Below, one piece after another: positions 20,581 through 31,470 of a stretch of DNA of 64,000 nucleotides. The number at the start of each line of letters is the position of its first letter. Within the stretch, counting starts at the first letter, position 1. This DNA is from Myotis daubentonii (Eukaryota; Chordata; Mammalia; Chiroptera; Vespertilionidae): the NCBI RefSeq assembly GCF_963259705.1, contig NC_081852.1, positions 59,954,859 to 60,018,858 on the forward strand, written 5' to 3'. The notes beneath the pieces were generated by a model, which saw only the letters and a list, made by a program, of their open reading frames with translations, ran no database searches and was not told the DNA's origin. The position numbers and the translations under genes were made by a program.

Positions 20581-22199
20581 ACAACATCCCCTTACTTCCA
20601 TGTGGCAATGATACTGGACGGGCTGGGCTGGGCTGAGGCCACGGTTTCGGTGGGGAAACTGAGCCCGGTGTGCAGGCGACAGCCCAGGGCAGCAGAGGCG
20701 CTCTGCAGAGAGAACGGCCCCTTCAACGCACCCTAGTCCCGGGTTCTCGGGCAAACAAGTGGGCGCTGACCGGTCTAGTTTCCCAGTCTTCTCCGCAAAG
20801 GTACGTGCGGATCTGCTTTCAACAGGAGCCCCCTCTCCGTGCCCCTCGCTCCTGCCGATGCGGCCCTCTGCTTGCTTTTGAAAAGGCCTGTCCCTCCTGA
20901 TGTTGCCGTGAAAAACCAAATAAGAGAATGGGGGGTTGAAGGAACGAGGCGAGAGTCCCAGGAGGACACGGGACAGGCTCCCTGAGACCAGGCCTCCCCG
21001 TCTTGGCCATTTGAAGAGCATGGGGGGGGGGGGGTGAGACTACGTGAGGAGGGGGAGGCGGAGGGGGCGGTCCAGATGCTTTGATGTGGGGTGATGTGCC
21101 CTTGGGGGACGGTGGTCCCTCAGTGTTCCCAGCAGGAAAGCACGTTCCGTGTGAACTCTAGACCAAGGGTGGCTCTTTCCAAGGTCCCGCCGCTTTCCTT
21201 CCGTGTCATCAAACCTGCCCAGGGGCTGGCACCTCCCCCAGCACGCGTCCCGGAGGCCCAGTGGGAGCCCCACCTGGTAAGAACCTAAAAGAGCTGGTGG
21301 TCTGCTTTCCATCGGGGGGGGGGGGAGGAGAGGGGGCACCCCTCACCTGAGGCCTACACAAGTGTCTAGGGTATGTCATCCATCACCCCATCGCCAGCGA
21401 GGCTGAGATTTGGAAATGCCTTCGCAAATGTCATTCCCAACCACAGCTGAGGGCTCTGCACTGACAAAGAGGGCGGGGCTGCGCTCTGAACCGTGTGCCT
21501 GGCGTCCCCCGTGGAGCTCAGCACTCCCAGCAGGAACCCCATGGCAGCAGCCAGGAGAAAAATTGGTTTCTTGATAAAACAATCAGGAGAAACCGCGAGA
21601 GAGCTGATCGGTTCCTCTATTAACTCATCTGCAGACAGACCAGGCTCTGTGTGACACTGAGCACAGTATGTTGGTCATTCGGGGGCTGATCCATGGCCCC
21701 TTGGGAACTAAGCCTGGGGCTTCCGACTCATTAAATCTACCTCGTCGCCAATGGTCTCCTTGAGGTGGATCTGAGAGGCATTTTTTTTTCCCTGCATCTG
21801 GCTCCCACGGTTGGGATTTTTTTGGACTTTTTTACATTTTAGAAATATGAAATATGAACAAGGCTGTCAGTGTCACCTCTTAGCTCTTTGCCAAGACAGC
21901 TGAGTGGGATTGCTCCCTAGTCCTTCAGTGACACCGAGAAAACACTCCGATTTCACACGCCAGAGAGAGTCTTCACCGGGAGTCTCTGTTTGCGAATAGC
22001 TCCTGAAAAAGATCTCTCTCTCCCCCGTGAGGCACCAACAAAGCATAATTTGACCTTCAACTCGCTGACCTGGCATCTCTGTGTGGCCACGGCCATCCTA
22101 GCTGAGGTGTGAGGGTGTGGGAGGCTCCTTGCACTCTCTCTTTCCTGAGCGACCTCACACCCATGGGGCAGTGTCCCGGGGGGCGGGGGAGGGGGCACA
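20581..22199. other. Unassigned noncoding DNA with G-runs
   Basis: No gene or repeat family recognised. G homopolymer runs of 11-12 occur near 21022-21035 and 21315-21326. Confidence 0.4.
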
Positions 22200-22440
22200 C
22201 CTCGTCTTACCAGCAAACTAATGGCAGAATCAAACTGCATAAAGAGAGGAGCCGTCCTGCACCGCCGCCAGGCCCAAGAGCTGCCTCATCTTTCTCTTAA
22301 TGTGACCTTAATAGGCCCTTAATCAACGCTTCTTTGAGCCGTGAAAGAATTTCTTGATCCTCGTGTGGGCAGTAGTTAATATCTTCATTTAGACTCAGTC
22401 AGCCCTACTCTTGTTTGGAGAAAGGGCTGTCTGTGAGTCG
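22200..22440. other. Unique island, candidate regulatory element
   Basis: Contains CTTAATGTGACCTTAATAGG, CCTTAATCAACG and GTAGTTAATATC in repeat-free DNA. Low-confidence enhancer-like island. Confidence 0.25.
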
Positions 22441-23166
22441 TTACCAGTTACTACAAGAGCATGAAAAAAAGGGATCTTGCATTTCCCAGCTCCATTAAGG
22501 CCCAGGTCATAAACCCATACACGCCCACCAGGGACTCCTGTCCGGTGCCCTCGGCGCTGCACCCACAGATGCACCTTGCCGTCTCCTCTCCCTTCCAAGC
22601 CAGCTACGTGCCAGGTGAGATGCCGTTCTGCAGGCTAAGGCCTGGCGCTGGCTGCAGCCCTGTCCCCGTGGTCCCCACATGCACAGTCAGGCAGGGCGCC
22701 CTCCTTCCTACCCGCAGAGCAGTGATTCCCTAAAGTAGTCCCGACAGAAAAGCTCGCTGCCACCTCGAGGGAACGGCTGCGTGTCTCCGGTCACTTAGCA
22801 AATTAGCAAGAAGTGCGCCAACAGAGCGCTGCGAACTGCCTCCCGGGGAAAGGAGAAATGTGTTTGTCACTTGGCGGTGTGTGAATATCCCCCAACATGT
22901 TCGATTCCAACCTCGCAACACGTTGATAACATGAGTTGGGGAAAGATCACAGAATCGACGCACGAGCCGGCGCGCTGCTTCAGCACGGCGCCGAAAACAC
23001 CTGTTCTCCGGACGCGAGGGGACGTGAAGCCACCACGAGGGATGCACGGAGGAGCTTGTGGTACAGCCGGGAACACAGCACACGCATGAAACACCTTCAA
23101 CTGCGTGACACCCCGCAGGGCACTAGGGAGAGGGGCCCTCCCTCCCGCTGGGGTTAGGGAAGCACA
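22441..23166. other. Unassigned noncoding DNA
   Basis: Nothing recognised; ends at the host A of the next Helitron target. Confidence 0.4.
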
Positions 23167-23328
23167 TCTGTAATACTAAAAGTGGAATATGCTAATTAGA
23201 CCAGACGTCCTTCCAGATGACCTTCCAGACAAAGCTGGGGCGTGCAAGGGTGCCAGAGGGAAGCTGGTGCTGGCAGCCGGGGGAAGAAAGGCCTACTCTT
23301 GCACGAATTTCGTGCATCGGACCTCTAG
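23167..23328 (+). mobile_element. Short HeliBat-type Helitron (plus), 162 bp
   Basis: Starts TC at 23167 after host A and ends CTAG at 23325-23328 before host T. A strong 3' hairpin, GCACGAATTTCGTGC (23301-23315), lies 9 bp before CTAG, as required by rolling-circle transposons. The 5' region has ATATGCTAATTAGACCAGAC. No coding capacity. Confidence 0.92.
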
Positions 23329-26300
23329 TCTAGATATAAGTCGTGGCTGTGACTCTGACATTACTGCATGACACAAACAAATAGAAAATAAGTCACATGA
23401 AAAATCACCACAGAAAAGACAATGCTGATCTGCATTCCAGGCGATTACTCCAGGGATTTTTGTCATTGTTTCTATAAAACTTTAACAAGCATAATTTATG
23501 TGAAAATAAGTTCAAAAGCAGCTGAGGTGACTCTGAGCAAGGGAAGTAAAGACAGGTGATTCATGACACCAAATACTGAGACAGAACTCCGTGTCCAGCG
23601 GTAGCAAAGGCCGTTTATGCCAATGCACCCACGAGAACTGTGAACATGGACCTAGGAAGGGGCAGTGACAGAGGTGGCCCCGGGGAAGGCTTGGCCCCCA
23701 GGAACGGGTTTGGGACCCGCTCCTTTTCCTGGGAGATGCAAAGAGGATTCCTGCTGCGAGGCAGGAATGTGGGTCATGCCCTGGGAGTGAAAGCCAGCAC
23801 GTCTGCAGTGTAGTAATACTGGCGCATATATTTTTCTGACAAAGTGTGGGACAGAGGAAGTAACACAGAAAGGAAAGTGGAACGAAAAGGGAAAACTTCC
23901 GGAAAGGATTTAAGACACCACTTGACTGTCCGTGGAAAGTGCTGGAGGCTGCAGGTGAGGGTGCATGTTCCACGTGCATCTTTGGAGACACAAGGCTTTT
24001 GCTTCCCAGGTGCTGCACTTGCAAGGACTCAGGACTGTGCCTCCTGCAGCCGAGCTGCGGCTCCCGTCTGTCCAGCAGCATCTCTGATCGGCCAGACAGA
24101 GGAGGCCCAGCCTGTCCTGGCGTTAGGGGGAGCGGTGGCTGCCTGCTGGCAGGGGGTGATGTGTGTCCTCGAGGTTGTCATGAGGACTGGGAAGTCACCG
24201 CCTCCCATAAGCTCCCAGAAAAGCCATTTCTCCATGATTATGTCTCACCCTGGATCTGTCACAGGACGGCAGTGGGATTACTACCTTACAGTACACTTCA
24301 TTAGTGAAGGGAACTCCTGTGAGCTCAGCTAACAAACAGGCTTTGGCACTACATCTCCATTCCCGCTCCTGGGTACCCCAGCCGTGGCTCCGCCCAGGCA
24401 GCACAATGGCCAGCACCCGCTCCTGGGGTGAAACCACGGGCCTGGTTAGTTCTGTTCTAACACAGGACCCTCTGTGGAGAGGGGTTGACATATCTGTGCT
24501 TTCCGTTATGTCCTGTGTAAAGTAAGAGGCTCCAAAGGCTTGGAGCAAGGACTGGGGAACAGAGAGGGTGAGGGGAGGTGGCCTGACGGCTGCCCTCCTG
24601 CTCACTCACCCACCCCTGCTGGCCTCGCCCTTCACGCCTCTGTGCCCCTGCAGCTGGCACCCCACTGCCGGGCACGACTCTAACTCCCCAGCCGCCGCCG
24701 CCTGCCACGGGAAGGCACTGAAAGCTGCTCATTTGCCCTCCAAGAGGTAACACATCTGATGATCACTTTGCCGGCACCTGGGTTTGTGTCGAGTCCCTTC
24801 TCTCTGGAGATGCCTTCTCTGCCCTTACACACGGGCTGTCACAGGGCCCATGATGAAGCGTGAATAGGCACAGGTGTGGGGAAATGCGCTTGAGTAACCT
24901 GGATTACGGTCTCTGCTTAATCACTGACGTAGATGGACTGTGACGGCGGGAGCCCTGGTTCCCCCCGTGCGCTTCGTCTGTGACAGCCACATAGCTCTCT
25001 GCCCTTACTGCCACGGTGATGGCTTCGCAGGGGCTGCCCCCAGGGGCCCGGCTAAAAGTGGTGCCGTTTTACACCTGCCTGCGGTATTTACTGATCATCA
25101 CCCCATGCACTCTGAATGCCTCCCCGAGGGGACGGAGAGAGAGGCGGAAGCGACACCTGGTCTGCCTGGGCCCCGCAGGGGCAGCGGGAGCCAGCTCTGG
25201 GCCCACGCGACGTCTCAGCCTCACGTTTCAGTCCCAAGGCGTCACCAGGGTCAGACAGTGTCTGACCTCGAAACACAGTTCCACGCACAGCCCCTGGAAG
25301 TTGTCACAGGCTGTCACCTGAGGCCCCTTCCCCCTACAAAGCCCACGCAGGCGGGGCTGCCTCATCCTTGCCCATGTGCTCTCAGGCTCCCTGCCTCTGT
25401 TTCCACTCCGGTTCAGCTGGAGGGTCTGCCTCAGCTCGCGTCTGAAGTTGTCTTTTCAATAGAAATGTGTCCATGGGAAGCACAGAGAACCTTTTGGCTA
25501 CAAATTCGGGGCTCAGCCTGCATGTTACATCAAGTCTGCAACTGCTTTCCGGGAACAGCTGACTTAGACAACACGTCGCTGCCATGTTCTGGGAGGTGGC
25601 GTGGGGCCGAGGGTGAGAGTGGGCACCCGGCAGGTGCATTCACGGAGCCAGAGGAGACAGGGCAGCGTGTGGAGGGACAGGAACTCGGGCACCATAGAGG
25701 GGCGGCATCCACACCCCAGCAGCCCCCATGCGGTGAGCCGTGGGCACGAGGGTGTTATCAGCTATGGACCCCAGCATCGAGCTGCTTCTATTCGCGTGTG
25801 TGGATGGCTGAGGTCGCACCCCTTTCTCCCCCACCAGCCCCGGCCAAGGATCCCTCTGGGGGCAGAGAGGGTGGGAGGTGGGCAGCCGACGGAGCCAGGT
25901 GGCAGGAGGAGGGCCTGGGCGCAGGTTCCTGGCTCTGGACCACGAGCCACGGGTAGAGCAAAGCCAGCGTGGGGGCGTGAGGTCGGCTTCGGACTGCACG
26001 CTCACCCCCGTCTCTTCCGTGCTTTCTGGAGAAGAAAATGTGAGACGAGTATCCAACGGCAGAAGCAAATGCCGTGCTCCGTCTCGCCGCTTGATGCCGC
26101 CGGCGCTGCCCGCGATCCTGTCCCTCGACCGCGTACGAAGGACCCGGCACTTTCCGTGGGTGTGAATAGGACCTCGGCCTCGCGTCGGAGCACTTCGTTT
26201 GCTCTGAAGAGTGCAGGCGGGCTGCTTGCGCCATCTCTGGGGGCGCAGCTGTGTGAGCGCCCTCAGAGCCCAGCGTGGCCATCCTGAGCCAATTAAGGGC

Positions 26301-26965
26301 CCAGGGTCAAGAAGAGGTCCCTGGAGAGGCTCGTCAGCTCCCCTCCAGGAAAGGAGGTGTGAAGCGTCACCACTGGGACAGGAGACTCTTCAAACGCCAT
26401 CCTGTTCGGGTATCTGACAGATATTTATTTCCAGGACAAGTAATGAGTTTCAGAAGGAACGCAGGTTGGAAAGTGATGCAACGGACACAGTGCTTGAGAG
26501 GGTGGCTCCTGGGACCACGTGCCCGGAATAGCGCTGTTCTCTGCTGTGATGTACGGTCCAGGCAGAGCCCACCAGACCCTCCAATCACGGCAGGGACATC
26601 TCCCCTGCCCGTGACCCCGGGGGCAGGGGAACAGGGGCCTATGCAAGCCTTGGGAGGGAAGCCAGACAAGGGTGTGCTGGGATGTCTCAGGGCAGGGAAG
26701 TTTCCAGGTTCCTCTTCATTGAATTGCAATTACCATATTGATCGCGGATGGCAGCCCATTACCAGCGATCCATTGCCCTCTGCCTCGCACTGTTCACAGT
26801 GTGCCGAGTCCCCATCTACTGTGCCTCTGTAAGTGATAGAAGCGGAGACCGAATTCTGCTCGGATGGATGTTTCTCTTGGTTCGAAGGGCACCTCTCTGT
26901 ACGCTGCGCTTCCCCGGGCCGCCATGTTTCGGGGGCTTCGTCCCATTTTAGCTCACAGGCAGTCT
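23329..26965. other. Unassigned noncoding DNA
   Basis: About 3.6 kb with no recognised gene or repeat. The longest plus frame (24940-25956, 338 residues) overlaps several others in both orientations, lacks a recognisable domain, and is of the kind expected in G+C-rich DNA. CpG density rises around 26060-26180 but not to a clear island by eye. Confidence 0.4.
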
Positions 26966-27199
26966 ATCTAGAGCAGTGATGGCGAACCTATGGCACGCGA
27001 ACTCATTTTTTTTGGTTGATTTTTCTTTGTTAAATGGCATTTAAATATATAAAATAAATGTCGAAAATATAAATCTTTGTTTTACTATGGTTGCAAATAT
27101 CAAAAAATTTCTATATGTGACACGGCACCAGAGTTAAGTTAGGGTTTTTCATAATGCTGGCACGCCGAGCTCAAAAGGTTCGCCATCACCGATCTAGAG
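26966..27199 (+). mobile_element. hAT-type nonautonomous element, copy 2 (with TSDs)
   Basis: Element at 26974-27191 (218 bp) between perfect 8-bp duplications ATCTAGAG (26966-26973 and 27192-27199). It is nearly the same as copy 1 but lacks 18 bp near the 5' end, between two short ACACGCG/GCACGCG repeats. One terminal base is changed (CACCG for CACTG). Confidence 0.93.
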
Positions 27200-28879
27200 C
27201 CTAAATCGATTTCCTTGAAAAGTGGAGGCCTCAACAGACCATTGCACCTCGGTTCCTGTTGTTACACTTCCCACGTCGTCCCTTGGCACGTGGACGACTT
27301 AACCAGCCTGTGTCAGCACGGTTCCCAGATGCGAGGATTAAAGCAGGCCCCGCTCTTCGTTAATTACTGCGCTCGGCAGCCAGTGCAAGGGCTCTCGGAC
27401 CAACAGCCGGCACACTTGGTGGGCCCAACGGGGCCCCCACCACTGTGGGTTCTGTTTTGTTAATCACTTGTCCAAAATGACCTCGACTGGCTGCCCCCGC
27501 AATGCTCAACTAGCAGGACGAGGCCACGTGGTATAAGACACAACATCTCAAGGACACAGGGAGAAGGGCTAGCAGGCGGGATTGTGGGCAGGGGCACAGC
27601 CGTGCCTGCTGGACACAGAGATGCGGGCAGAGCCATAGGGGAGAGGGGGAAGGTATGTGTAACTGTGGGTTGGTGCCTGGCTGTGCTGGGAGAATCTGCC
27701 AGAGAGGAGGCCTTCGCATTAAAACCACCTCGAATGTATTTCTTTCTTGGTTTAAATTCAGAATCTGCAGCGTTCCAGGTCAACCTTTCCACATTTGGAG
27801 AATGTCACTGAAATTCTGCTGAGCTTTGGAACTGACCTTCACCGTCATTAGAGCTCCGTTTGGGGAAGAACGTCCCACCTGTCCATCAGGACTCTCCCAC
27901 CTGCCGTGTGCAGGCGGACCCCTCCCACCGGACCCATCAGACGTCCCTTGAGCGCCGGCTCCCAGGCCGGCTCCCAGGCCCTGGGCGGCGCCCTCACAGG
28001 CAGGCGCCGAGGTGCTGCCGGGTCCGGAGCGGTCGCGCAGGGAGCAGGTGCTGGACGAAGGCATGAGGACACCTGTGGCCGCTGCACGGCGGGAGGCATG
28101 GAAGCCCTCGATAGTAAGCATGACACAGGAGCTTATTGTTCACTGTCAGAATAAAGTGTCATGGCAACGCAGCACCGGACAGGCGCGCTGTAGCCAGATG
28201 TGGGGTGTCCCTGCAGCTGGCTTCGGTTGCAGGTTTGCCATACAGCCGCCAGCACACCACGACTCACCCTCTCCCACGGTCCGCGTCCCTGGAGTAGTTC
28301 GGTATCTCCCTGTCCTGACTGGGAAGTACACGCGAGTCCCTGGGCCATCTCTGACCCTCCTCCCGCACCACACACTCACGCGGGTCTCTCCCCCGGCTCA
28401 TCTGTAACTCCTCTTCTCGTGGTGACAACGCGGCTTCCATTGCCTAGGATTTATTTACTTGTTTACCCAACCCGAGCTTACATGCGAACTCGCTCAGACG
28501 TGCTAAACGGTACCCCGGTGAGGAACAAATCTACCCGCCGGAGTGCAGTGCTCACATAAGTCCTGTGCATGCGGAGACTTGCAGGTTCCAATTAACACAC
28601 CAGCACTACCCAGGCGAGCTCCCTGCCCGCCGCCCTCCGTGTGGAAATGCCACGCGAGAGCAGCTCACGGAGATGCATTTGTCACCGTCGGCCTTCTGTC
28701 TGGGCATCCCCAGCGTTCGGGGTAATGCTTCTAAATTTGCACACAGTGAAGCTCCCTCTCTGTGGCGCGTGGTTCCTTGGGTGTCGAAATGCACATGGTA
28801 TTTACCATTCCTGCCGTTCGTCACCGGTTTGGGGAAATCCAGTTTTCTACCTCGTGCTTTTCCCTGCAGACTAACGTGG
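27200..28879. other. Unassigned noncoding DNA
   Basis: No gene or repeat family recognised. The G+C- and CpG-rich part is at 27890-28100. From about 28420 the sequence becomes A+T-richer and may already belong to the eroded L1 that follows. Confidence 0.4.
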
Positions 28880-28970
28880 TCAGCATTTCTGGTACCAAAG
28901 GCCTCCTCCTACTTCCCCTTCATCTGAAAATGTTTTTATTTTACCTTAATTTTGAGGAATGTTGTCACTG

Positions 28971-29018
28971 AATATAGAATTCTTTTTTTTTATCCTCACT
29001 CAAGGACATGTTTAGAGA

Positions 29019-29086
<68 letters not shown>

Positions 29087-29284
29087 AGAGAGAGGAAAGA
29101 GAGAGAGAGAGACATCGATGTGAGAGAAACATCCATCTGTTGCCTTCCACACACGCCAAAGCTAGGGATTTAAACCCATAACCCAGGTATGTGCCCTGAC
29201 AGGGAATCGAACCAGCAACCCTTCTGTGCACAGGACAATACTCAACCAAAGGAGCCACTCTGGACAAGCTAAATATAGAATTCT
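28971..29284 (-). mobile_element. VES-type SINE (minus) with long GA tract and TSDs
   Basis: The SINE body at 28984-29271 has a T-rich start (complement of the A tail), a GA dinucleotide expansion at about 29014-29112, and a tRNA-like head with B-box complement GGGAATCGAACC near 29200. The 13-bp duplication AATATAGAATTCT flanks it at 28971-28983 and 29272-29284. Confidence 0.92.
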
Positions 29285-29299
29285 GAATAAAGGTTTTTG

Positions 29300-29536
29300 T
29301 CTTTTTAAAAGTTTTTTATTGATTTTTAGAGAAAGCAGAAGGGAGAGGAAGAGAGAGAGAGAAAAAAATATGGATGAGAGAGAAACATTGATCGGCAGGC
29401 TGCCTCCTGCACACCGCCCCCGCCCCCCCCCCCCAATGGGGATTGAGCCCCACAACCTGGTCCTGAGCCCTGACCAAGCATTGCACGGTGCCATGGTGCC
29501 TGGGCGGATGCTCAGCCACTGGCTACACTGGCCGGG
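29300..29536 (-). mobile_element. VES-type SINE (minus)
   Basis: Antisense VES organisation: TTTTTTATTGATTTTTAGAG at the tail side, a purine-rich tract, the GCCTCCTGCACACCGCCCC region, and a head ending CACTGGCCGGG at 29536. Only a short GTTTTG-like duplication is visible. It lies 16 bp after the preceding SINE's duplication. Confidence 0.85.
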
Positions 29537-29815
29537 TTTTGGTTTGGGTTTTGGTTTGGTTTCTCGCCCGCTGTAGATGTCTTCTAGCTTCTTCCGTCCT
29601 GCATTGTTGTGGTGGGAAGTCGGCCGTTAACTGGATCGTAGTTTCCCGGCAAGTAATACGCAATCTCTTTCTCTCTGTGTGTCTTCGTCTCGATGTTTGG
29701 TGAGAGGCTCACAGGGCTTCTGTGCGTTTGTTTCTTGGTGCTCACTCAGCGGCCTCATGTTTTCCATCGGATGTAGACGATTTAGGACATCATGTCTTCA
29801 GCTCTTCTGTCTCGT

Positions 29816-29816
<1 letters not shown>

Positions 29817-29866
<50 letters not shown>
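29817..29866. repeat. CT dinucleotide repeat
   Basis: Uninterrupted CT repeat of about 25 units inside the antisense L1 relic, probably grown from a pyrimidine-rich stretch of L1. Confidence 0.97.
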
Positions 29867-29867
<1 letters not shown>

Positions 29868-29960
29868 CTGACAGTCCGATTACATCCATGCTGAATCTTT
29901 CAATACAATGTAACGAGCCCCCCGGGCTTTCTTCTCTAAAAGACACAACCGTTTCCTGCT

Positions 29961-30569
29961 CTTCTCCTGCGTGATTCGCACAGTATCCACTTCACTGCGC
30001 CCCCCTTTGTCCCACCCACGGGCTGGTACATGCATCACAGGAATGATTCTTTTAACCGGGGACTCTCTAGTTCTGCAGAGGTTTTCTTTAATTAAACATG
30101 ATTAGAGAGCCCAGGGTTCGGAGGAGCATCCTTCTGTGAGCTTTCCCCACCCGGTTCTCACTACGATCAGAGAAAAGTCCCCACTGCCTCTCACAGGCGG
30201 AGGGAGCATCAGGCTGCCCACACGGAAATCACTTCCCCCGAGCCTGACCACCTGCGGGAGAGGAAACCCCGTCAGGCTCAGCACAGAGCCTCCCACCCCA
30301 ACAACGGGCTGCCGTGCAATAACGGGGGGTCCAGCCGAAGAGCCGCGAGCCCCAGACCCCATACAGAGCCTTTCGGGGTGGGGGAACCCGAAAACAGCGG
30401 AGGAGACGAGGACAAGTCCGCAGAGGAGCCTGGGCTCTGCCGCCACAGCTGCCGCACAGTGAGTGCAGCGACCCCACCGATGAACCTAAGACCTCACACT
30501 CACACATCCACGCTCCTTCCCCAGCCCGTCCCGCCCGGGCTTTGCAACCACAACGCCTAAAGGCCGTTG
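29961..30569. other. Unassigned noncoding DNA, possibly L1 5' UTR
   Basis: G+C-rich sequence directly upstream of a sense L1 ORF1 relic, so it could be that element's 5' UTR. CTGCCGCCACAGCTGCCGCAC and similar words do not prove this. No gene. Confidence 0.35.
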
Positions 30570-31470
30570 CCAGACTTGGGTATGGCAGAGAGTCTGGAAT
30601 TACCAGACCAGGAATATTTTAAGACAATGGCTAATATGCTAAGAGCGCTAATGGAGAAAGTGGCAGCATCAACAGCAGACGGTGCGTGAGCACAGCGGCA
30701 AACACGCTAAGAAAGACTCGAAGGGAAATGCGAGAAACCAAAACCAGCGTCACAGAAATGAAGAGAGCCTTCGACAGGCTCCTCCGTGGACCGGACACGG
30801 CCGAGGAAAGAGGCTGACCTTGAAGCCATGTCAATGGAAACTTCCAAAACTAAAATGCAGAGAGGAAAAAAAGAAAGAAAAGATGAAACAGAATGTCCGA
30901 GTGGGTAGGTAATGAGAAGAGAAACGAACAGAATGTATTTGAAGTGGTAATGGTTGAGAATTTTCCAAAATTAATAACGGAAGCTAAGCCACAGATCAAG
31001 GAATCTCAGAGAACACCAACCATGATAAATACCTAAATATCGACACCTTGGTTTATCATATTCAAATTTTTTTAAAAAAAATAAATGCTAAGAGAAAATC
31101 TAAAGAAGGTGGGCGGTGAGATGGAAAACATTCCACCTGTAGAAATATTGAAAGAAGGAACCTTTGTAAAATTGAAATTATTTAAGCCCAGCCAGGGAGG
31201 CTCCATGGTTGCATATGGACGACCCATGAACCAGAGGTTGCAGGTTCAATTCCCAGTCAGGGCACATGGCCGGGTTGCAGGCTCGATTCCCAGTGGGGGA
31301 CCTGTAGGAGGCAGCTGATCAAAGATTCTCTCCCATCGCTGTTTCTATCTTTCTATCCCTCTCCTTCCCCCTCTCTAAAGTCAATAAAAAAGCTGAAATT
31401 ATTTAAGAATTAAAAGTTAAAAACATTTAGATCATTAAGATGAAATTCTAGCAACTAAGCAACATTCTCA
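30570..31470 (+). mobile_element. L1 ORF1-region relic (plus), split by a SINE
   Basis: Sense L1 ORF1 words occur in order: GCTAATGGAGAAAGTGGCAG, GTCACAGAAATGAAGAGAGC, GGACACGGCCGAGGAAAG, CTTGAAGCCATGTCAATGG, ACAGATCAAGGAATCTCAGA, then CATATTCAAA. Frameshifts and stops are frequent, so no ORF1 protein is made. The SINE at 31186 interrupts its end. Confidence 0.8.
31173..31406 (+). mobile_element. VES-type SINE (plus), with TSDs
   Basis: Body 31186-31393: tRNA-like head with GGTTGCAGGTTCAATTCCC (B-box region), the GTAGGAGGCAGCTGATC middle, a pyrimidine tract and a TCAATAAAAAA tail. The 13-bp duplication TGAAATTATTTAA lies at 31173-31185 and 31394-31406. Confidence 0.93.

Larger units (their letters stand above)
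28880..29960 (-). mobile_element. Antisense L1 ORF1-region relic, split by two SINEs
   Basis: Antisense L1 pieces can be followed across the SINEs: TTTGAGGAATGTTGTCACTG before 28971, then a GCATTGTTGTGGTGGGAAGTC block, TCTCTTTCTCTCTGTGTGTC and TCTTCGTCTCGATGTTTGG after 29600. This corresponds to L1 ORF1 in reverse. Numerous stops and indels mean it is noncoding. The boundaries are approximate. Confidence 0.65.

Noticed and set aside
24940..25956. 338-residue plus-strand frame, the longest in the window
   Set aside because: No recognisable family, low-complexity Pro/Gly/Arg-rich composition, and several competing frames on both strands over the same bases. Chance open frames of this size occur in G+C-rich DNA.
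25900..26250. CpG island promoter
   Set aside because: CpGs are somewhat enriched, but the stretch is short, uneven and not followed by any credible first exon.
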